Part shown: positions 42,389 through 53,701 of the stretch, in pieces
Layout: the number at the start of each line of letters is the position of its first letter
Numbering within the stretch: the stretch's first letter is position 1
Origin: Corynebacterium mucifaciens
GTDB taxonomy: Bacteria; Actinomycetota; Actinomycetes; Mycobacteriales; Mycobacteriaceae
Reading direction: 5' to 3'
Assembly: GCF_012396315.1 (NCBI RefSeq)
Contig: NZ_JAAXPF010000002.1
Location: forward strand, 124,001 to 188,000
DNA: 64,000 bases
The notes under the pieces: generated by a model
Told to the model about the DNA's origin: nothing
The model's input: only the letters and a program-made list of their open reading frames with translations
The model's database searches: none
Position numbers and translations under genes: made by a program

Positions 42389-43240
42389 ATGTCTCTTTTC
42401 CGCCGGGTCATTCGCAGTTCTGTCGCCTGCGCGTTTGCAGCCGCTTTGACCGTGGGCCAGGGGGTTGCCGGTGCAGCTCCGCTCAACCTGCCTGGTCCCG
42501 ATGACATTGTGAACCACTGCTCGCCTAAACAGGTGGTTGTGGTTCCCGGCGGTGGCAATACCGTGTCGTTCGCAACCGAGCAAGCACCGCTGGGCCTTAT
42601 CACGTTCACGGTGGGTAACGCTCTCGCTGTTCAACCGGATGCCGATGTCACGTACGTGCCGTACACCTCCCACGGTTTTGTGGTGACGCCGTACCGTGAG
42701 TCTTCTAATGACGGCTACCGCAACGCTGCCCGCATCATTTCCCGCATCCAGCACGATTGCCCGAACAGCTCGATCAGCCTCGTCGGTTACTCACTCGGCG
42801 CAGATGTCTCGGCTCGGATTATCAACGACGCCGCGTACAACCGCGGGCCTCTGGATAAGAACCGGTTCGCGGGGGCTGTGCTTTACGCAAACCCGTACCA
42901 GGGCGGCAACGGCGCCGTGCAGTACCCGCCGAAGCTCGACGTGAACACGGGTGCCCTCGGACAGCTGAACGGCGGTTTCGGCTCCCTGGGCAGCAAGGTG
43001 CTCGAGGTGTGTAACCCAAGCGACGCGGTATGCGCGTTCCCGGATCAATACCGTGGAATCGTGGAACCGTCCATGAGGATGGATGTGCTGCACGGCCGCG
43101 CCCCGTCGGCGAAGATTCTCAACGAGGTCGCCGGGTACGGCGTGGGAGACTACGCGGCGCTTGTCCGCGGGTTCCAAGCGCACACGCAATACTCCGGCAC
43201 CGACCGGGCTGTTGGCATCGACTGGCTCAACTCGCACTAG
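42389..43240 (+). CDS. Secreted cutinase-like serine esterase
   Basis: A 283-residue exported protein: signal peptide residues 1-30 (basic start, hydrophobic core, cleavage near AGAA), then an alpha/beta-hydrolase of the cutinase type. The nucleophile is Ser135 in LVGYSLGAD; Asp212 (NPSDAVC) and a C-terminal His (235 or 265) would complete the triad. Four cysteines (44, 124, 208, 215) match two cutinase disulfides. Probable substrates are lipid or mycolate esters. The ATG at 42389 follows GAAGGG. Confidence 0.85.
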   Translation: MSLFRRVIRSSVACAFAAALTVGQGVAGAAPLNLPGPDDIVNHCSPKQVVVVPGGGNTVSFATEQAPLGLITFTVGNALAVQPDADVTYVPYTSHGFVVTPYRESSNDGYRNAARIISRIQHDCPNSSISLVGYSLGADVSARIINDAAYNRGPLDKNRFAGAVLYANPYQGGNGAVQYPPKLDVNTGALGQLNGGFGSLGSKVLEVCNPSDAVCAFPDQYRGIVEPSMRMDVLHGRAPSAKILNEVAGYGVGDYAALVRGFQAHTQYSGTDRAVGIDWLNSH

Positions 43241-43258
43241 CGTTTGCAGGAGGGTCGT

Positions 43259-43366
43259 GTGAATATCGCACTCGGGGAAATTCTGATCATGCTCGCGGTC
43301 GTAGGCGTGTTTGCCGCGCCGTTTGTGCTGATCTGGTGGATAGTGCGCGCAGTGACCAAGAAGTGA
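43259..43366 (+). CDS. 35-residue single-span membrane protein
   Basis: A GTG at 43259 preceded by AGGAGGG (43248-43254) opens a 35-codon frame: MNIALGEILIM, a hydrophobic span of about 22 residues, then a basic end (VRAVTKK). The strong ribosome site and the classic positive-inside tail make it a credible small membrane protein. It is probably co-transcribed with the esterase, 18 bases upstream. Function unknown. Confidence 0.6.
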   Translation: MNIALGEILIMLAVVGVFAAPFVLIWWIVRAVTKK

Positions 43367-43401
43367 ATCGTGATTTGGGGGAGTTGATACAGTAATTCTC
43401 C

Positions 43402-45030
43402 GTGATTGTTACTCATGATCTCGAGGTCAGAGTTGGAGCGCGCACGCTCCTCCAGGCTCCCGGCCAGCACCTCCGCGTCCAACCCGGCGACCGGATTGGT
43501 CTAGTCGGGCGCAACGGCGCCGGCAAGACCACCACCATGCGTATTTTGGCCGGGGAAACCGAGCCATACGGTGGTTCGGTGACCCGCTCGGGCGAGATCG
43601 GCTACCTCCCGCAGGATTCGAAGGAGGGAGATATCGAACAGACCGCACGCGACCGCGTCCTTTCGGCACGTGGGCTGGATGAAATCCAGCGATCGATGGC
43701 AAAGCAGCAGACGCTGATGGAAACCACCGACGGCGCCGAACGCGACAAGGCGATTGCGAAGTTTTCCCGCTTGGAGGAACGCTACCAGGCGCTCGGTGGC
43801 TACGAGGCCAACGCGGAAGCTGCTCAGATTTGCGACAACCTCGGGCTCCCGGAGCGCATCCTGGACCAGCAGCTAAAGACGCTCTCCGGCGGCCAGCGTC
43901 GCCGCGTCGAGCTCGCCCAGATCCTTTTCGCCTCGAGGCAGGGTTCTGGCAAGTCTCAGACCACCCTGCTTCTCGACGAGCCAACCAACCACCTCGACGC
44001 TGACTCCATCGCGTGGCTGCGCAACTTTCTCTCGAAGCACGAGGGCGGGTTGATCATGATCTCCCACGATGTGGAGCTGCTTGACGCCGTGTGCAACAAG
44101 GTGTGGTTCTTGGACGCTGTGCGCGCGGAGGCTGATGTGTACAACATGGGCTTTGCCAAGTACAAAGACGCCCGCGCCCTCGATGAAGCGCGGCGGCGAC
44201 GCGAACGGGCGAACGCGGAGAAGAAGGCATCCGCGCTGCAGAAGCAGGCCGCGAAGCTCGGGGCGAAGGCGACCAAGGCGTCCGCCGCGAAGCAGATGCT
44301 GGCGCGAGCCGAGCGGATGATGGGGGAGCTCGACGAGGTCCGCGTCGCCGATAAGGTTGCCTCCATCTCATTCCCGGAGCCGGCACCCTGTGGCAAGACC
44401 CCGCTCTTCGGCAAGGGGCTGACCAAGATGTACGGGTCCTTGGAAGTGTTCGCAGGCGTCGATCTGGCGGTGGACAAGGGCTCCCGCGTCGTCGTGCTAG
44501 GCACGAACGGTGCCGGCAAGACGACGCTGTTGAAGCTGCTTGCGGGGGTGGAGCGCACTGACGGTGAAGGTGGCGTCGTGTCGGGCCACGGTCTCAAGAT
44601 CGGCTACTTCGCACAGGAGCACGACACGATTGACGGTGAGAAGTCCGTGTGGGAAAACACCATCGAGGCGTGCCCCGATGCCGGTCAGCAGGACCTGCGT
44701 GGCCTGCTTGGCGCGTTCATGTTTTCCGGCGACAAGCTAGATCAGCCTGCGGGGACACTCTCGGGCGGTGAGAAGACCCGTCTTGCGCTGGCCACTCTTG
44801 TCTCGTCGCGGGCAAACGTCCTGCTTCTCGACGAGCCGACCAACAACCTTGACCCCCAGTCCCGCGAGCAGGTGCTCGACGCGTTGAAGACCTACACCGG
44901 CGCGGTCGTCTTGGTCACCCACGATCCGGGTGCGGTGCGTGCGCTCAAGCCTGAGCGCGTGATCATCATGCCGGAAGGGGACGAAGACATGTGGAGCGAC
45001 GAGTACATGGAAATCGTGGAACTGGCATAG
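43402..45030 (+). CDS. ABC-F family ATPase (Rv1473-like)
   Basis: A soluble 542-residue protein with two ATPase domains and no membrane segments: Walker A GRNGAGKTTTMR and GTNGAGKTTLLK, signatures LSGGQRRRVELA and LSGGEKTRLALA, and a charged interdomain linker (RRRRERANAEKKASALQKQ) that in ABC-F proteins reaches into the ribosome. It could be a translation factor or confer resistance to ribosome-targeting drugs; sequence alone cannot separate these. The GTG has an extended -10 TGATACAGT (43385-43393) 8 nt before it. Confidence 0.9.
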   Translation: MIVTHDLEVRVGARTLLQAPGQHLRVQPGDRIGLVGRNGAGKTTTMRILAGETEPYGGSVTRSGEIGYLPQDSKEGDIEQTARDRVLSARGLDEIQRSMAKQQTLMETTDGAERDKAIAKFSRLEERYQALGGYEANAEAAQICDNLGLPERILDQQLKTLSGGQRRRVELAQILFASRQGSGKSQTTLLLDEPTNHLDADSIAWLRNFLSKHEGGLIMISHDVELLDAVCNKVWFLDAVRAEADVYNMGFAKYKDARALDEARRRRERANAEKKASALQKQAAKLGAKATKASAAKQMLARAERMMGELDEVRVADKVASISFPEPAPCGKTPLFGKGLTKMYGSLEVFAGVDLAVDKGSRVVVLGTNGAGKTTLLKLLAGVERTDGEGGVVSGHGLKIGYFAQEHDTIDGEKSVWENTIEACPDAGQQDLRGLLGAFMFSGDKLDQPAGTLSGGEKTRLALATLVSSRANVLLLDEPTNNLDPQSREQVLDALKTYTGAVVLVTHDPGAVRALKPERVIIMPEGDEDMWSDEYMEIVELA

Positions 45031-45100
45031 AACAAGGTGCATGCCCAACGCAGTTTGTATTCACTACCCCTGACGAATACTGCGGTTATCGTAGACCACC

Positions 45101-45619
45101 GTGCGAGATATCTTCTACAACGACCTCACCACCGTCTGGAGCACCGCAGCGAAAGGCCTGCTCATCTACATTGCCCTTATCGTGATGCTGCGCATCGCGG
45201 GGAAGCGCTCGCTGTCGAAATTTAACATCTTCGACTTCGTCATCACGGTTGCGCTCGGATCGGTCTTCGCGTCGACGCTCACCTCGAAGGATGTGAAACT
45301 TGCGCAATCCGTGGCCGCGATCGTGGTGCTGCTCGGCGGCCAGTACCTCATATCCAAACTCGCCTGCCATTCGGACCGCTTCGAACGTCTCATCAAGTCG
45401 GAGCCTGCGCTGCTGTACTCCGGTGATCGCTTCAACACGGCAACCATGCGACGTGAGCGCGTCACAGAGCGCGAGATCCTTCAAGCGGTGCGCAAAAGCG
45501 GTAGCGCGGGGCTTGGCGAGGTGGAGGCGATCATCCTGGAAACCGACGGCACCATGTCCGTCATCGCGGCCTCTGAAACAAGCTCCCAGCACATCTACCG
45601 CCCAGTGAAAGGGGCATGA
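45101..45619 (+). CDS. DUF421 (YetF-type) membrane protein
   Basis: A 172-residue protein with three N-terminal membrane segments (residues 10-80, LLIYIALIVMLRIAGKRS) and a DUF421 cytoplasmic domain with RVTEREILQAVRKSG. Role unknown in this group. The GTG start has TATCGT (45087-45092) 8 nt upstream, and an imperfect hairpin (45049-45053/45058-45062 with 45075-45084) lies ahead of it. Confidence 0.85.
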   Translation: MRDIFYNDLTTVWSTAAKGLLIYIALIVMLRIAGKRSLSKFNIFDFVITVALGSVFASTLTSKDVKLAQSVAAIVVLLGGQYLISKLACHSDRFERLIKSEPALLYSGDRFNTATMRRERVTEREILQAVRKSGSAGLGEVEAIILETDGTMSVIAASETSSQHIYRPVKGA

Positions 45620-45675
45620 ATAAGCTTCGAAGTGCGAAACCTTTCCCGCCGCGGCGTGCCCGCTACACTCGCAGT

Positions 45676-45921
45676 ATGGCACCACTCAAGAACATCACGA
45701 AAACGTTTCAGGGCGCGTGGAACGGTTTGTCCTCCGACCAGAAAACCCTCGCCGGCGCACTCGCCACCATCGACACCGCCGGAAAGGCACTGGCGCTGCG
45801 CGACCTCGCTCGCACCGATTCCCGCCACATCCGCGGCCCGAAGTGGCTGTGGACCCCTATCATCGGCGCCGTGAACACCCTCGGTTGGGCGGCGTGGTTC
45901 GCGGTGGGCAAGAAGCGCTAA
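45676..45921 (+). CDS. Small membrane-associated hypothetical protein
   Basis: 81 residues: a soluble N-terminus and one C-terminal membrane segment (LWTPIIGAVNTLGWAAWFAVGKKR), resembling the phospholipase D N-terminal (PLDc_N) membrane module. I chose the ATG at 45676 because TACACT (45664-45669) stands 6 nt before it, a leaderless signal; the frame is open 20 codons further upstream. Function unknown. Confidence 0.7.
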   Translation: MAPLKNITKTFQGAWNGLSSDQKTLAGALATIDTAGKALALRDLARTDSRHIRGPKWLWTPIIGAVNTLGWAAWFAVGKKR

Positions 45922-45956
45922 GGCGCCGCCGCCAAAACGCCCTCACCACCGCGATG

Positions 45957-45985
45957 ACCGGCCCTCGCACCCAGCGAGGGCCGGT
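45957..45985. terminator. Hairpin between convergent genes
   Basis: A 12-bp perfect stem (45957-45968 with 45974-45985) with a 5-nt loop stands between convergent genes. There is no clear T-tract, so termination is likely but not textbook. Confidence 0.6.
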
Positions 45986-45987
45986 TC

Positions 45988-47352
45988 CTAATTGCGGAAA
46001 CCGTGCACCGGGGCAGGGATGAAACCGCCGCGGTGGATGAACTCGTCGTTGCCCACCGTGTTCACAGGGATCACCGGCGCATAGCCCAGCAGGCCGCCGA
46101 AGTTGACTTCGTCGCCGGGCTTGGTGCCTGGGACCGGGATCAGGCGCGAAGCGGTGGTTTTGTGGTTCATCACACCGATTGCAGCCTCGTCGGCGATCAT
46201 GCCAGCGATGAGTTCCGCAGACGTGTCACCCGGGATAGCAATCATGTCAAAGCCCACGGAGCAGATGGACGTCATCGCCTCGAGCTTGTCCATGGAGATG
46301 GCGCCGGAGTGCACCGCATCGATCATGCCCTTGTCCTCGGAAACGGGAATGAACGAGCCGGAAAGACCGCCGACGCGCGAGCACGCCATCATGCCGCCCT
46401 TCTTCACCGCGTCGTTGAGCAGGGCGAGCGCGGCGGTAGTGCCGTGCGTTCCCACCTGATCCAGACCCATCCGCTCCAACACATGTGCCACCGAATCGCC
46501 CATCTCCGCAGTCGGAGCCAGCGACAGGTCCACAATCCCAAACGGCACGCCGAGGCGCTCCGCCGCCATCGTGCCCACAAGCTGGCCCGCGCGGGTGATC
46601 TTAAACGCGGCCTTCTTAATCTCTTCGGCGATCTCGTTCAGTGTCGCGCCCTTGAGGGGGGCAATCGCGTTGTCGACGACGCCCGGCCCCGACACGCCGA
46701 CCGAGATCACCGTGTCCGGCTCTTCGATCCCGTGGAAGGCGCCGGCCATGAACGGGTTGTCGCCGACTGCGTTGGCAAACACAACCAGTTTGGCGCAGGC
46801 AATGGATGACCGGTCAGCGGTTACCTCGGCCGCCTCTTTCACAATCTCGCCCATTTTCGCTACGGCGTTCATGTTGATGCCGGCACGCGAAGACGCGACG
46901 TTGACGGAGCTGCACACCTGGTTCGTCTCAGACAGCGCCTCCGGAATGGAGTAGATCAGGCGCTTGTCAGCGGTCGTGCCGCCCTTTTCCACCAGGGCGG
47001 AGTAGCCGCCGACGAAATTCACGCCTAGTTCGGAAGCCGCGCGGTCCAGGGCGCGGGCAATTTCGACTGGGCTGCCGTCTACGCCCGCCGCGACAAGGGC
47101 GATAGGCGAGACGGAGATCCGCTTATTCACGATCGGGATGCCCAGTTCACGCTCGATGCCTTGGCACACTGGAACGAGGTCGCGGGCGCGCTCGGTCACG
47201 CGGTCGTACACCGCCTGAGCCGTGGCCTCCATGGAACCGCGCGTGCAACCGATGAGCGAAATGCCCATGGTGACGGTGCGGATGTCTAGGCGGTAGTCCT
47301 CGATCATGCGGATGACTTCGAGGAACCGGGCATCTGAAAATTCGAAGCTCAC
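45988..47352 (-). CDS. UPF0210 (DUF711) family protein
   Basis: A 454-residue protein of the UPF0210 family, structurally related to glycyl-radical enzymes but without an assigned reaction. Conserved segments include [35 protein letters not shown] and [17 protein letters not shown] chose the GTG at 47352, ten bases after the upstream ACT gene. The UPF0237-UPF0210 pair is kept together in many bacteria. Confidence 0.9.
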   Translation of the reverse strand: MSFEFSDARFLEVIRMIEDYRLDIRTVTMGISLIGCTRGSMEATAQAVYDRVTERARDLVPVCQGIERELGIPIVNKRISVSPIALVAAGVDGSPVEIARALDRAASELGVNFVGGYSALVEKGGTTADKRLIYSIPEALSETNQVCSSVNVASSRAGINMNAVAKMGEIVKEAAEVTADRSSIACAKLVVFANAVGDNPFMAGAFHGIEEPDTVISVGVSGPGVVDNAIAPLKGATLNEIAEEIKKAAFKITRAGQLVGTMAAERLGVPFGIVDLSLAPTAEMGDSVAHVLERMGLDQVGTHGTTAALALLNDAVKKGGMMACSRVGGLSGSFIPVSEDKGMIDAVHSGAISMDKLEAMTSICSVGFDMIAIPGDTSAELIAGMIADEAAIGVMNHKTTASRLIPVPGTKPGDEVNFGGLLGYAPVIPVNTVGNDEFIHRGGFIPAPVHGFRN

Positions 47353-47362
47353 AGTCGCGCCC

Positions 47363-47632
47363 CTAGATGTCGTTGATGGCGCTGAAGAGGGCATCGGACT
47401 GGATGCGGACGACCATGCCGAGCGGCTTGCCGGCGGCGTCGAACGCCTCTTGCAACGCCCCCATGTCTACCTCGCCCTCGGGAAGTTCGACGCGCATGAT
47501 CATGGTGAAGTAGTCATCCATGATGGTCTGCGACACGTCGACGATGTTCAGGCCCTGCTCTGCAGCTTCAGCAGAGACGGCGGCGATAACACCGGGGCGG
47601 TCCTTACCAGTGGTCGTAATAATTGCGTGCAT
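47363..47632 (-). CDS. UPF0237 ACT-domain protein
   Basis: An 89-residue single ACT domain ([21 protein letters not shown]), a fold that usually senses small metabolites. I chose the ATG at 47632, since TATACT (47644-47639) lies exactly 6 nt upstream; a TTG at 47638 would be inside the gap. It pairs with the UPF0210 gene. Confidence 0.88.
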   Translation of the reverse strand: MHAIITTTGKDRPGVIAAVSAEAAEQGLNIVDVSQTIMDDYFTMIMRVELPEGEVDMGALQEAFDAAGKPLGMVVRIQSDALFSAINDI

Positions 47633-47673
47633 GCGCAAAGTATAGACGCACTTTTAGCGCTACGGTTGAAGTT

Positions 47674-48330
47674 ATGGAAACACGACATGTTCTCGTTCTC
47701 GGCGCGGGTGGAAACGTCTCGCGCCACTCGGTACCCAAGCTTGTGAAGGAGGGCCACAAGGTCAGCGCGCTTGTGCGCAACCCTGATCACGCGCAAAAGC
47801 TGGCTGACGACGGCGCCACCGTCATCGTCCGCGACCTGACGACGTTGGATGCGGAGGACTGGGCCCGGCTCCTCACTCCGTTCGATGCCGTCGTGTGGTC
47901 CGCTGGCGCCGGTGGCGGCTCGGCGGAGCTCACGTACGCCGTCGACCGTGACGCGGCGATGGCAATGATCGACGCACTGGAGGAGCTCGGGGAATACGCG
48001 CCGTTCCTGGTTATGGTCTCCTACGCGGGGGCTGCAGAAGCCACAGCGGAAGACGACGGTGGCTCTTGGTACGCATACGTGGAAGCGAAGAAGGCTGTGG
48101 ACCAGCGCCTGCTGGGGTCGAACCTGCCGTACCAGATCCTCGGCCCCACCCGTCTGACGGACGATGCCGCCAGCGGCATCACGGTGCTTGACGGGGCGCG
48201 CGACGCAGACTCCGAGACCCCGCGCGAGCTCGTGGCGGACGTGATTGTGGAATCGGTCGGGCGCGGTGAAGCATTCGACCACAACCCGATCGACTTCGAA
48301 ACTGGAGAGGGCAAGGTCTCCGAGATTTAG
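47674..48330 (+). CDS. NAD(P)-binding SDR-like oxidoreductase
   Basis: A 218-residue atypical short-chain dehydrogenase (NAD(P)H-binding) with the nucleotide motif VLGAGGNVSRHSV and a YVEAKKAVDQRLL active-site-like stretch. It resembles uncharacterised YwnB/YtfG-like reductases. The ATG has TACGGT (47661-47666) 7 nt before it. It ends in a 4-base convergent overlap. Substrate unknown. Confidence 0.85.
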   Translation: METRHVLVLGAGGNVSRHSVPKLVKEGHKVSALVRNPDHAQKLADDGATVIVRDLTTLDAEDWARLLTPFDAVVWSAGAGGGSAELTYAVDRDAAMAMIDALEELGEYAPFLVMVSYAGAAEATAEDDGGSWYAYVEAKKAVDQRLLGSNLPYQILGPTRLTDDAASGITVLDGARDADSETPRELVADVIVESVGRGEAFDHNPIDFETGEGKVSEI

Positions 48331-49049
48331 GTGAACTGCCCATCCAGGCAAAGCCGGGCGAACGTGCGGAGCAGCGCGTTCGCCCGGCTTACGTCATGGT
48401 TGGGCAGATCGGCGACGATGCGGGCGTATTCGTCGGCTGGGAAGTACCCGTAATCGTGAAAGAAATCCATCCGCGCGCGCATAGCGTCGGCGTCCATCTC
48501 CGCGTGGAACTGAGTGGCCCAGACGCGATCGGTGTAGCGCACCATCTGGATCATTCCACCCGGCCCCGTCGCCACCACGGTGAGGGAGTCGGGCACCTCG
48601 ACAGGGTTTTCGGTGTGGCCGGTTAAGGCGGTGAAGGACCCGCTCGCTCCGGCCACAGCATCGTCGGCCACGACATTGACGGTGGTGGGGCCGGACTGTT
48701 CGGGATGCGTGCGGCCGACCGAACCGCCCAGGTAGTCCACGAGCCAGGAAATACCGAAGCACACGAAGAATGTGGGCTTTTCTGACTGCACGGTTGCGGA
48801 CAGAATGTCGTCGATACGCAGGTGCCACGCATCGCGCTCAGGGTTCGTCACGTTGAGAGAACATCCGCCGACGATGATCCCACTGACAGAGTCGAGGGGG
48901 CCCAGCTCGGCGCTGGGGGAGTCGATGACGCGAAGCTCAACGTCTACCTCACGCAGGCCTGTTGCGCGCAGCACATCGTGGTACTCGGCGCGGGCCACAT
49001 CCGGGCCGATGTCGCCTGTACGCAGGGAGAGAAAGAGCAGCTTCGACAT
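48327..49049 (-). CDS. Class I glutamine amidotransferase-like protein
   Basis: A 240-residue GATase-type protein: the nucleophile segment FFVCFGISWLVDYLGG (Cys near residue 98) and the VWATQFHAEMDAD histidine/glutamate segment. The family includes stand-alone GMP synthase-like amidotransferases. A TAGAAT -10 (49062-49057) lies 7 nt before the ATG. Its acceptor is unknown. Confidence 0.88.
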   Translation of the reverse strand: MSKLLFLSLRTGDIGPDVARAEYHDVLRATGLREVDVELRVIDSPSAELGPLDSVSGIIVGGCSLNVTNPERDAWHLRIDDILSATVQSEKPTFFVCFGISWLVDYLGGSVGRTHPEQSGPTTVNVVADDAVAGASGSFTALTGHTENPVEVPDSLTVVATGPGGMIQMVRYTDRVWATQFHAEMDADAMRARMDFFHDYGYFPADEYARIVADLPNHDVSRANALLRTFARLCLDGQFT

Positions 49050-49086
49050 AGCGGCGATTCTATACCGCTTAGTCTATTTCGAGGAA

Positions 49087-49638
49087 TCAGCCGCGGACTG
49101 ACTGTTCCACAACGTCGAGCATCTGCTCAAGCCGCTCCACCGACTCCCTGGATGCGAGCTTGGTGATGAAGCCCTCGAGCACCGTTTCGAGGTATGTCTG
49201 GACGACGGCTACTGGGACGTCGTCACGCATTTGCTTATTTGACTCCAGGCGCTCGCGCACGGCATGGTCCAGCACCTCCTGGTGCTCGCGCCAACGCGCC
49301 TCGAACTCGGGGTCGGTGCGCAGCTTGCGAAGAATTTCGGAGCGGGTAGTGAACCAGTCGTTCGACTCGCGGTCGAAGAGCATGTCGCGCATGACATCCA
49401 CAAGGCCGCGCTCGCTGACCACCTGGGCCTGGCGCTCAGCGTCCGCCTTTGCGATGGCTAGGAACAGCGCTTCTTTGTCCTCGAAGTGGTGGAAGATCGC
49501 ACCCCGTGTCTTCCCGGTGGCCGCCTCGAGACGGGCGACGGTGGCGCCCTCATAGCCGTAGCGTGCGAAACACGCGCGGGCGGCATCGATGATCTCGCCG
49601 CGTCGGCGCTGCAGCTCTTCGTCGCTCACTATCGGCAT
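49087..49638 (-). CDS. acnR: TetR-family repressor, AcnR orthologue by context
   Basis: A 183-residue TetR-type regulator: N-terminal helix-turn-helix (ARYGYEGATVARLEAATGKT) and a ligand domain. Its position directly downstream of acn matches acnR of C. glutamicum, which represses acn. The ATG follows GAGGAG. Only 108 bases with a hairpin separate it from acn. Confidence 0.88.
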   Translation of the reverse strand: MPIVSDEELQRRRGEIIDAARACFARYGYEGATVARLEAATGKTRGAIFHHFEDKEALFLAIAKADAERQAQVVSERGLVDVMRDMLFDRESNDWFTTRSEILRKLRTDPEFEARWREHQEVLDHAVRERLESNKQMRDDVPVAVVQTYLETVLEGFITKLASRESVERLEQMLDVVEQSVRG

Positions 49639-49691
49639 GAGGGCTCCTCGGGGGTGTCAAGGTCGGCGGGAACGGGGGTGGGAAACGGTCA

Positions 49692-49718
49692 GGGGCCTCC
49701 GCGCAGTGCGGAGGCCCC
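49692..49718. terminator. Hairpin after acn
   Basis: An 11-bp perfect GC-rich stem (49692-49702 with 49708-49718), 5-nt loop, between acn and acnR. No T-tract, so it may attenuate rather than stop acn transcripts. Confidence 0.55.
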
Positions 49719-49746
49719 TTCGCGGCGATGGCGGTCAGGCTAAGCG

Positions 49747-52536
<2,790 letters not shown>

Positions 52537-52620
52537 TTCTCGTCGTATCTCGTCAGGGATTCATGACCCTATGGTCAGGCCACCAGTGTAAGGGACCTGC
52601 CATAGTTCCGCGTCGATAAT

Positions 52621-52640
52621 AACATTACGCCCGTTATGTT
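52621..52640. promoter_or_regulatory. Imperfect palindrome in the acn promoter region
   Basis: AACATTAC-GCCC-GTTATGTT: 7 of 8 arm positions pair. It stands upstream of the acn -10 box and of the divergent membrane-protein gene, so it may be an operator for either. Which regulator binds is unknown; I do not see the AcnR motif reported for C. glutamicum. Confidence 0.4.
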
Positions 52641-52650
52641 TTCGCATCGC

Positions 52651-52661
52651 GCTTATCGACG
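52651..52661 (+). repeat. Copy 3 of 11-mer GCTTATCGACG (intergenic)
   Basis: Exact copy between divergent acn and the 52733 gene, near the -35 region of the latter (its -10 candidate TAGACT is at 52681-52686). Confidence 0.6.
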
Positions 52662-52732
52662 CCCCTTCGGCGTGCACCGCTAGACTCCGCATCGACCGCT
52701 CGACAACGCCGCGCACACAAGGGAAGAGGCCT

Positions 52733-53203
52733 ATGCAGACGGAGACGACGTTCCAGGATCTGGTGTCCCAGCTGGATTCCTCCGCCGTGGCGTTCGGCAC
52801 CGACAACCCCGTCAATGCTGAACTGGGTGCGGCACTGCGGGACACACTCGCAAACGCCGACACGGCCGGCTTCGATCCCGTTGGAATTATCGTGCTCGAG
52901 CAGACCCCGCCCGTGGTCGCTGACTTGCGCGATCTCGCCCAAGATGCCGCCACCGAAGCGGGCTTGGACACGGTGCTCGTACGCACCCCTCACGTGGCCG
53001 TTGGTGCCAGCGATTCGCTGACCCGCGCACAAGTAGAACGCGGAGAGCGCGCCATGGTTGCGCAGCGCGACTATCCCGCCGGCGTGGATGCGTTTGTCGA
53101 TGCCGCGACCTCATTCTCGGTGAATTGGCCGCTCGTCACCGCGGTGTCGCTTCTTGCGCTTGCGGCGGCAGCACTCGTCGCCGCGCGCGCAGCTCGGCGA
53201 TGA
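52733..53203 (+). CDS. Rv1476-like membrane protein
   Basis: A 156-residue protein with a soluble domain and one C-terminal membrane segment (LVTAVSLLALAAAALVAARAARR). Mycobacterium has a similar gene between acn and ripA, so it may work with the cell-wall hydrolase downstream. The ATG follows GGGAAGAGG. Confidence 0.8.
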   Translation: MQTETTFQDLVSQLDSSAVAFGTDNPVNAELGAALRDTLANADTAGFDPVGIIVLEQTPPVVADLRDLAQDAATEAGLDTVLVRTPHVAVGASDSLTRAQVERGERAMVAQRDYPAGVDAFVDAATSFSVNWPLVTAVSLLALAAAALVAARAARR

Positions 53204-53211
53204 CAAGTTTC

Positions 53212-53645
53212 TATACTTGACGCCTTAGCGGCCCCGGCTCGCGGATGGGACCGGTCGACGATGGCTATTCCTGCGAGTGACGAAGGTCACTTGATTCGGG
53301 TTGACGGCAGTATGTGCTGGTGAGGCTGCCGTGAATCATGCGACCAGGCTTGACTGCGGGGGTGAAATGTAACGAAAGGGATACAAGTGTGTCTCCTTGA
53401 CGTATGGTTCCCGTATCGGCTCGCGGGTCGATAACCGTCACACACGACGCACAGGCACTATGCGGGCGCTACAGTCAAGCGTCCGTCGACGTTCGGGCAT
53501 GTGGGGAAGCACGCCAAGTACCGGGTGGCAACGCTCGTGTGGGTCGGACGAGATTCGCGCTGCCGCGTCAGTAGTCAATGTCTAGACCGCTCGCGGAACC
53601 ACTAGTCACGGTTTCCCGCGTGGGTTGCACCATGCCTGGGTTTTT
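53212..53645 (+). ncRNA. Structured ripA leader with attenuator (candidate c-di-AMP-type riboswitch)
   Basis: A perfect -10 TATACT (53212-53217) begins a leader of about 480 nt. It contains a bulged hairpin (GATTC 53293-53297 with GAATC 53333-53337; ACGGCAG 53304-53310 with CTGCCGT 53326-53332), a GGGGGTGAAA/AAAGGG element near 53360-53378 and CCGTCA near 53437, reminiscent of parts of the ydaO consensus. It ends in alternative hairpins: CGCGGAACC (53592-53600) pairs with GGTT/CCGCG (53610-53613, 53616-53620), or 53615-53623 forms a terminator. c-di-AMP riboswitches precede ripA/nlpC-type genes in actinobacteria. Leader and attenuator are well supported; the ligand is inferred. No protein-coding gene is visible here. 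Confidence 0.55.
53615..53645 (+). terminator. Attenuator terminator in the ripA leader
   Basis: CCCGCGTGG (53615-53623) pairs with CCATGC (53630-53635) and GGG (53638-53640), a 9-bp stem with a 2-nt bulge, followed by TTTTT. It lies 57 bases before the ripA start and competes with the upstream hairpin. Confidence 0.75.
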
Positions 53646-53701
53646 CTTGATCGCCCGGTGTGACTGCAGCGCGCGCGACGGGCGGTGTGAGGAGCACCTT
53701 C

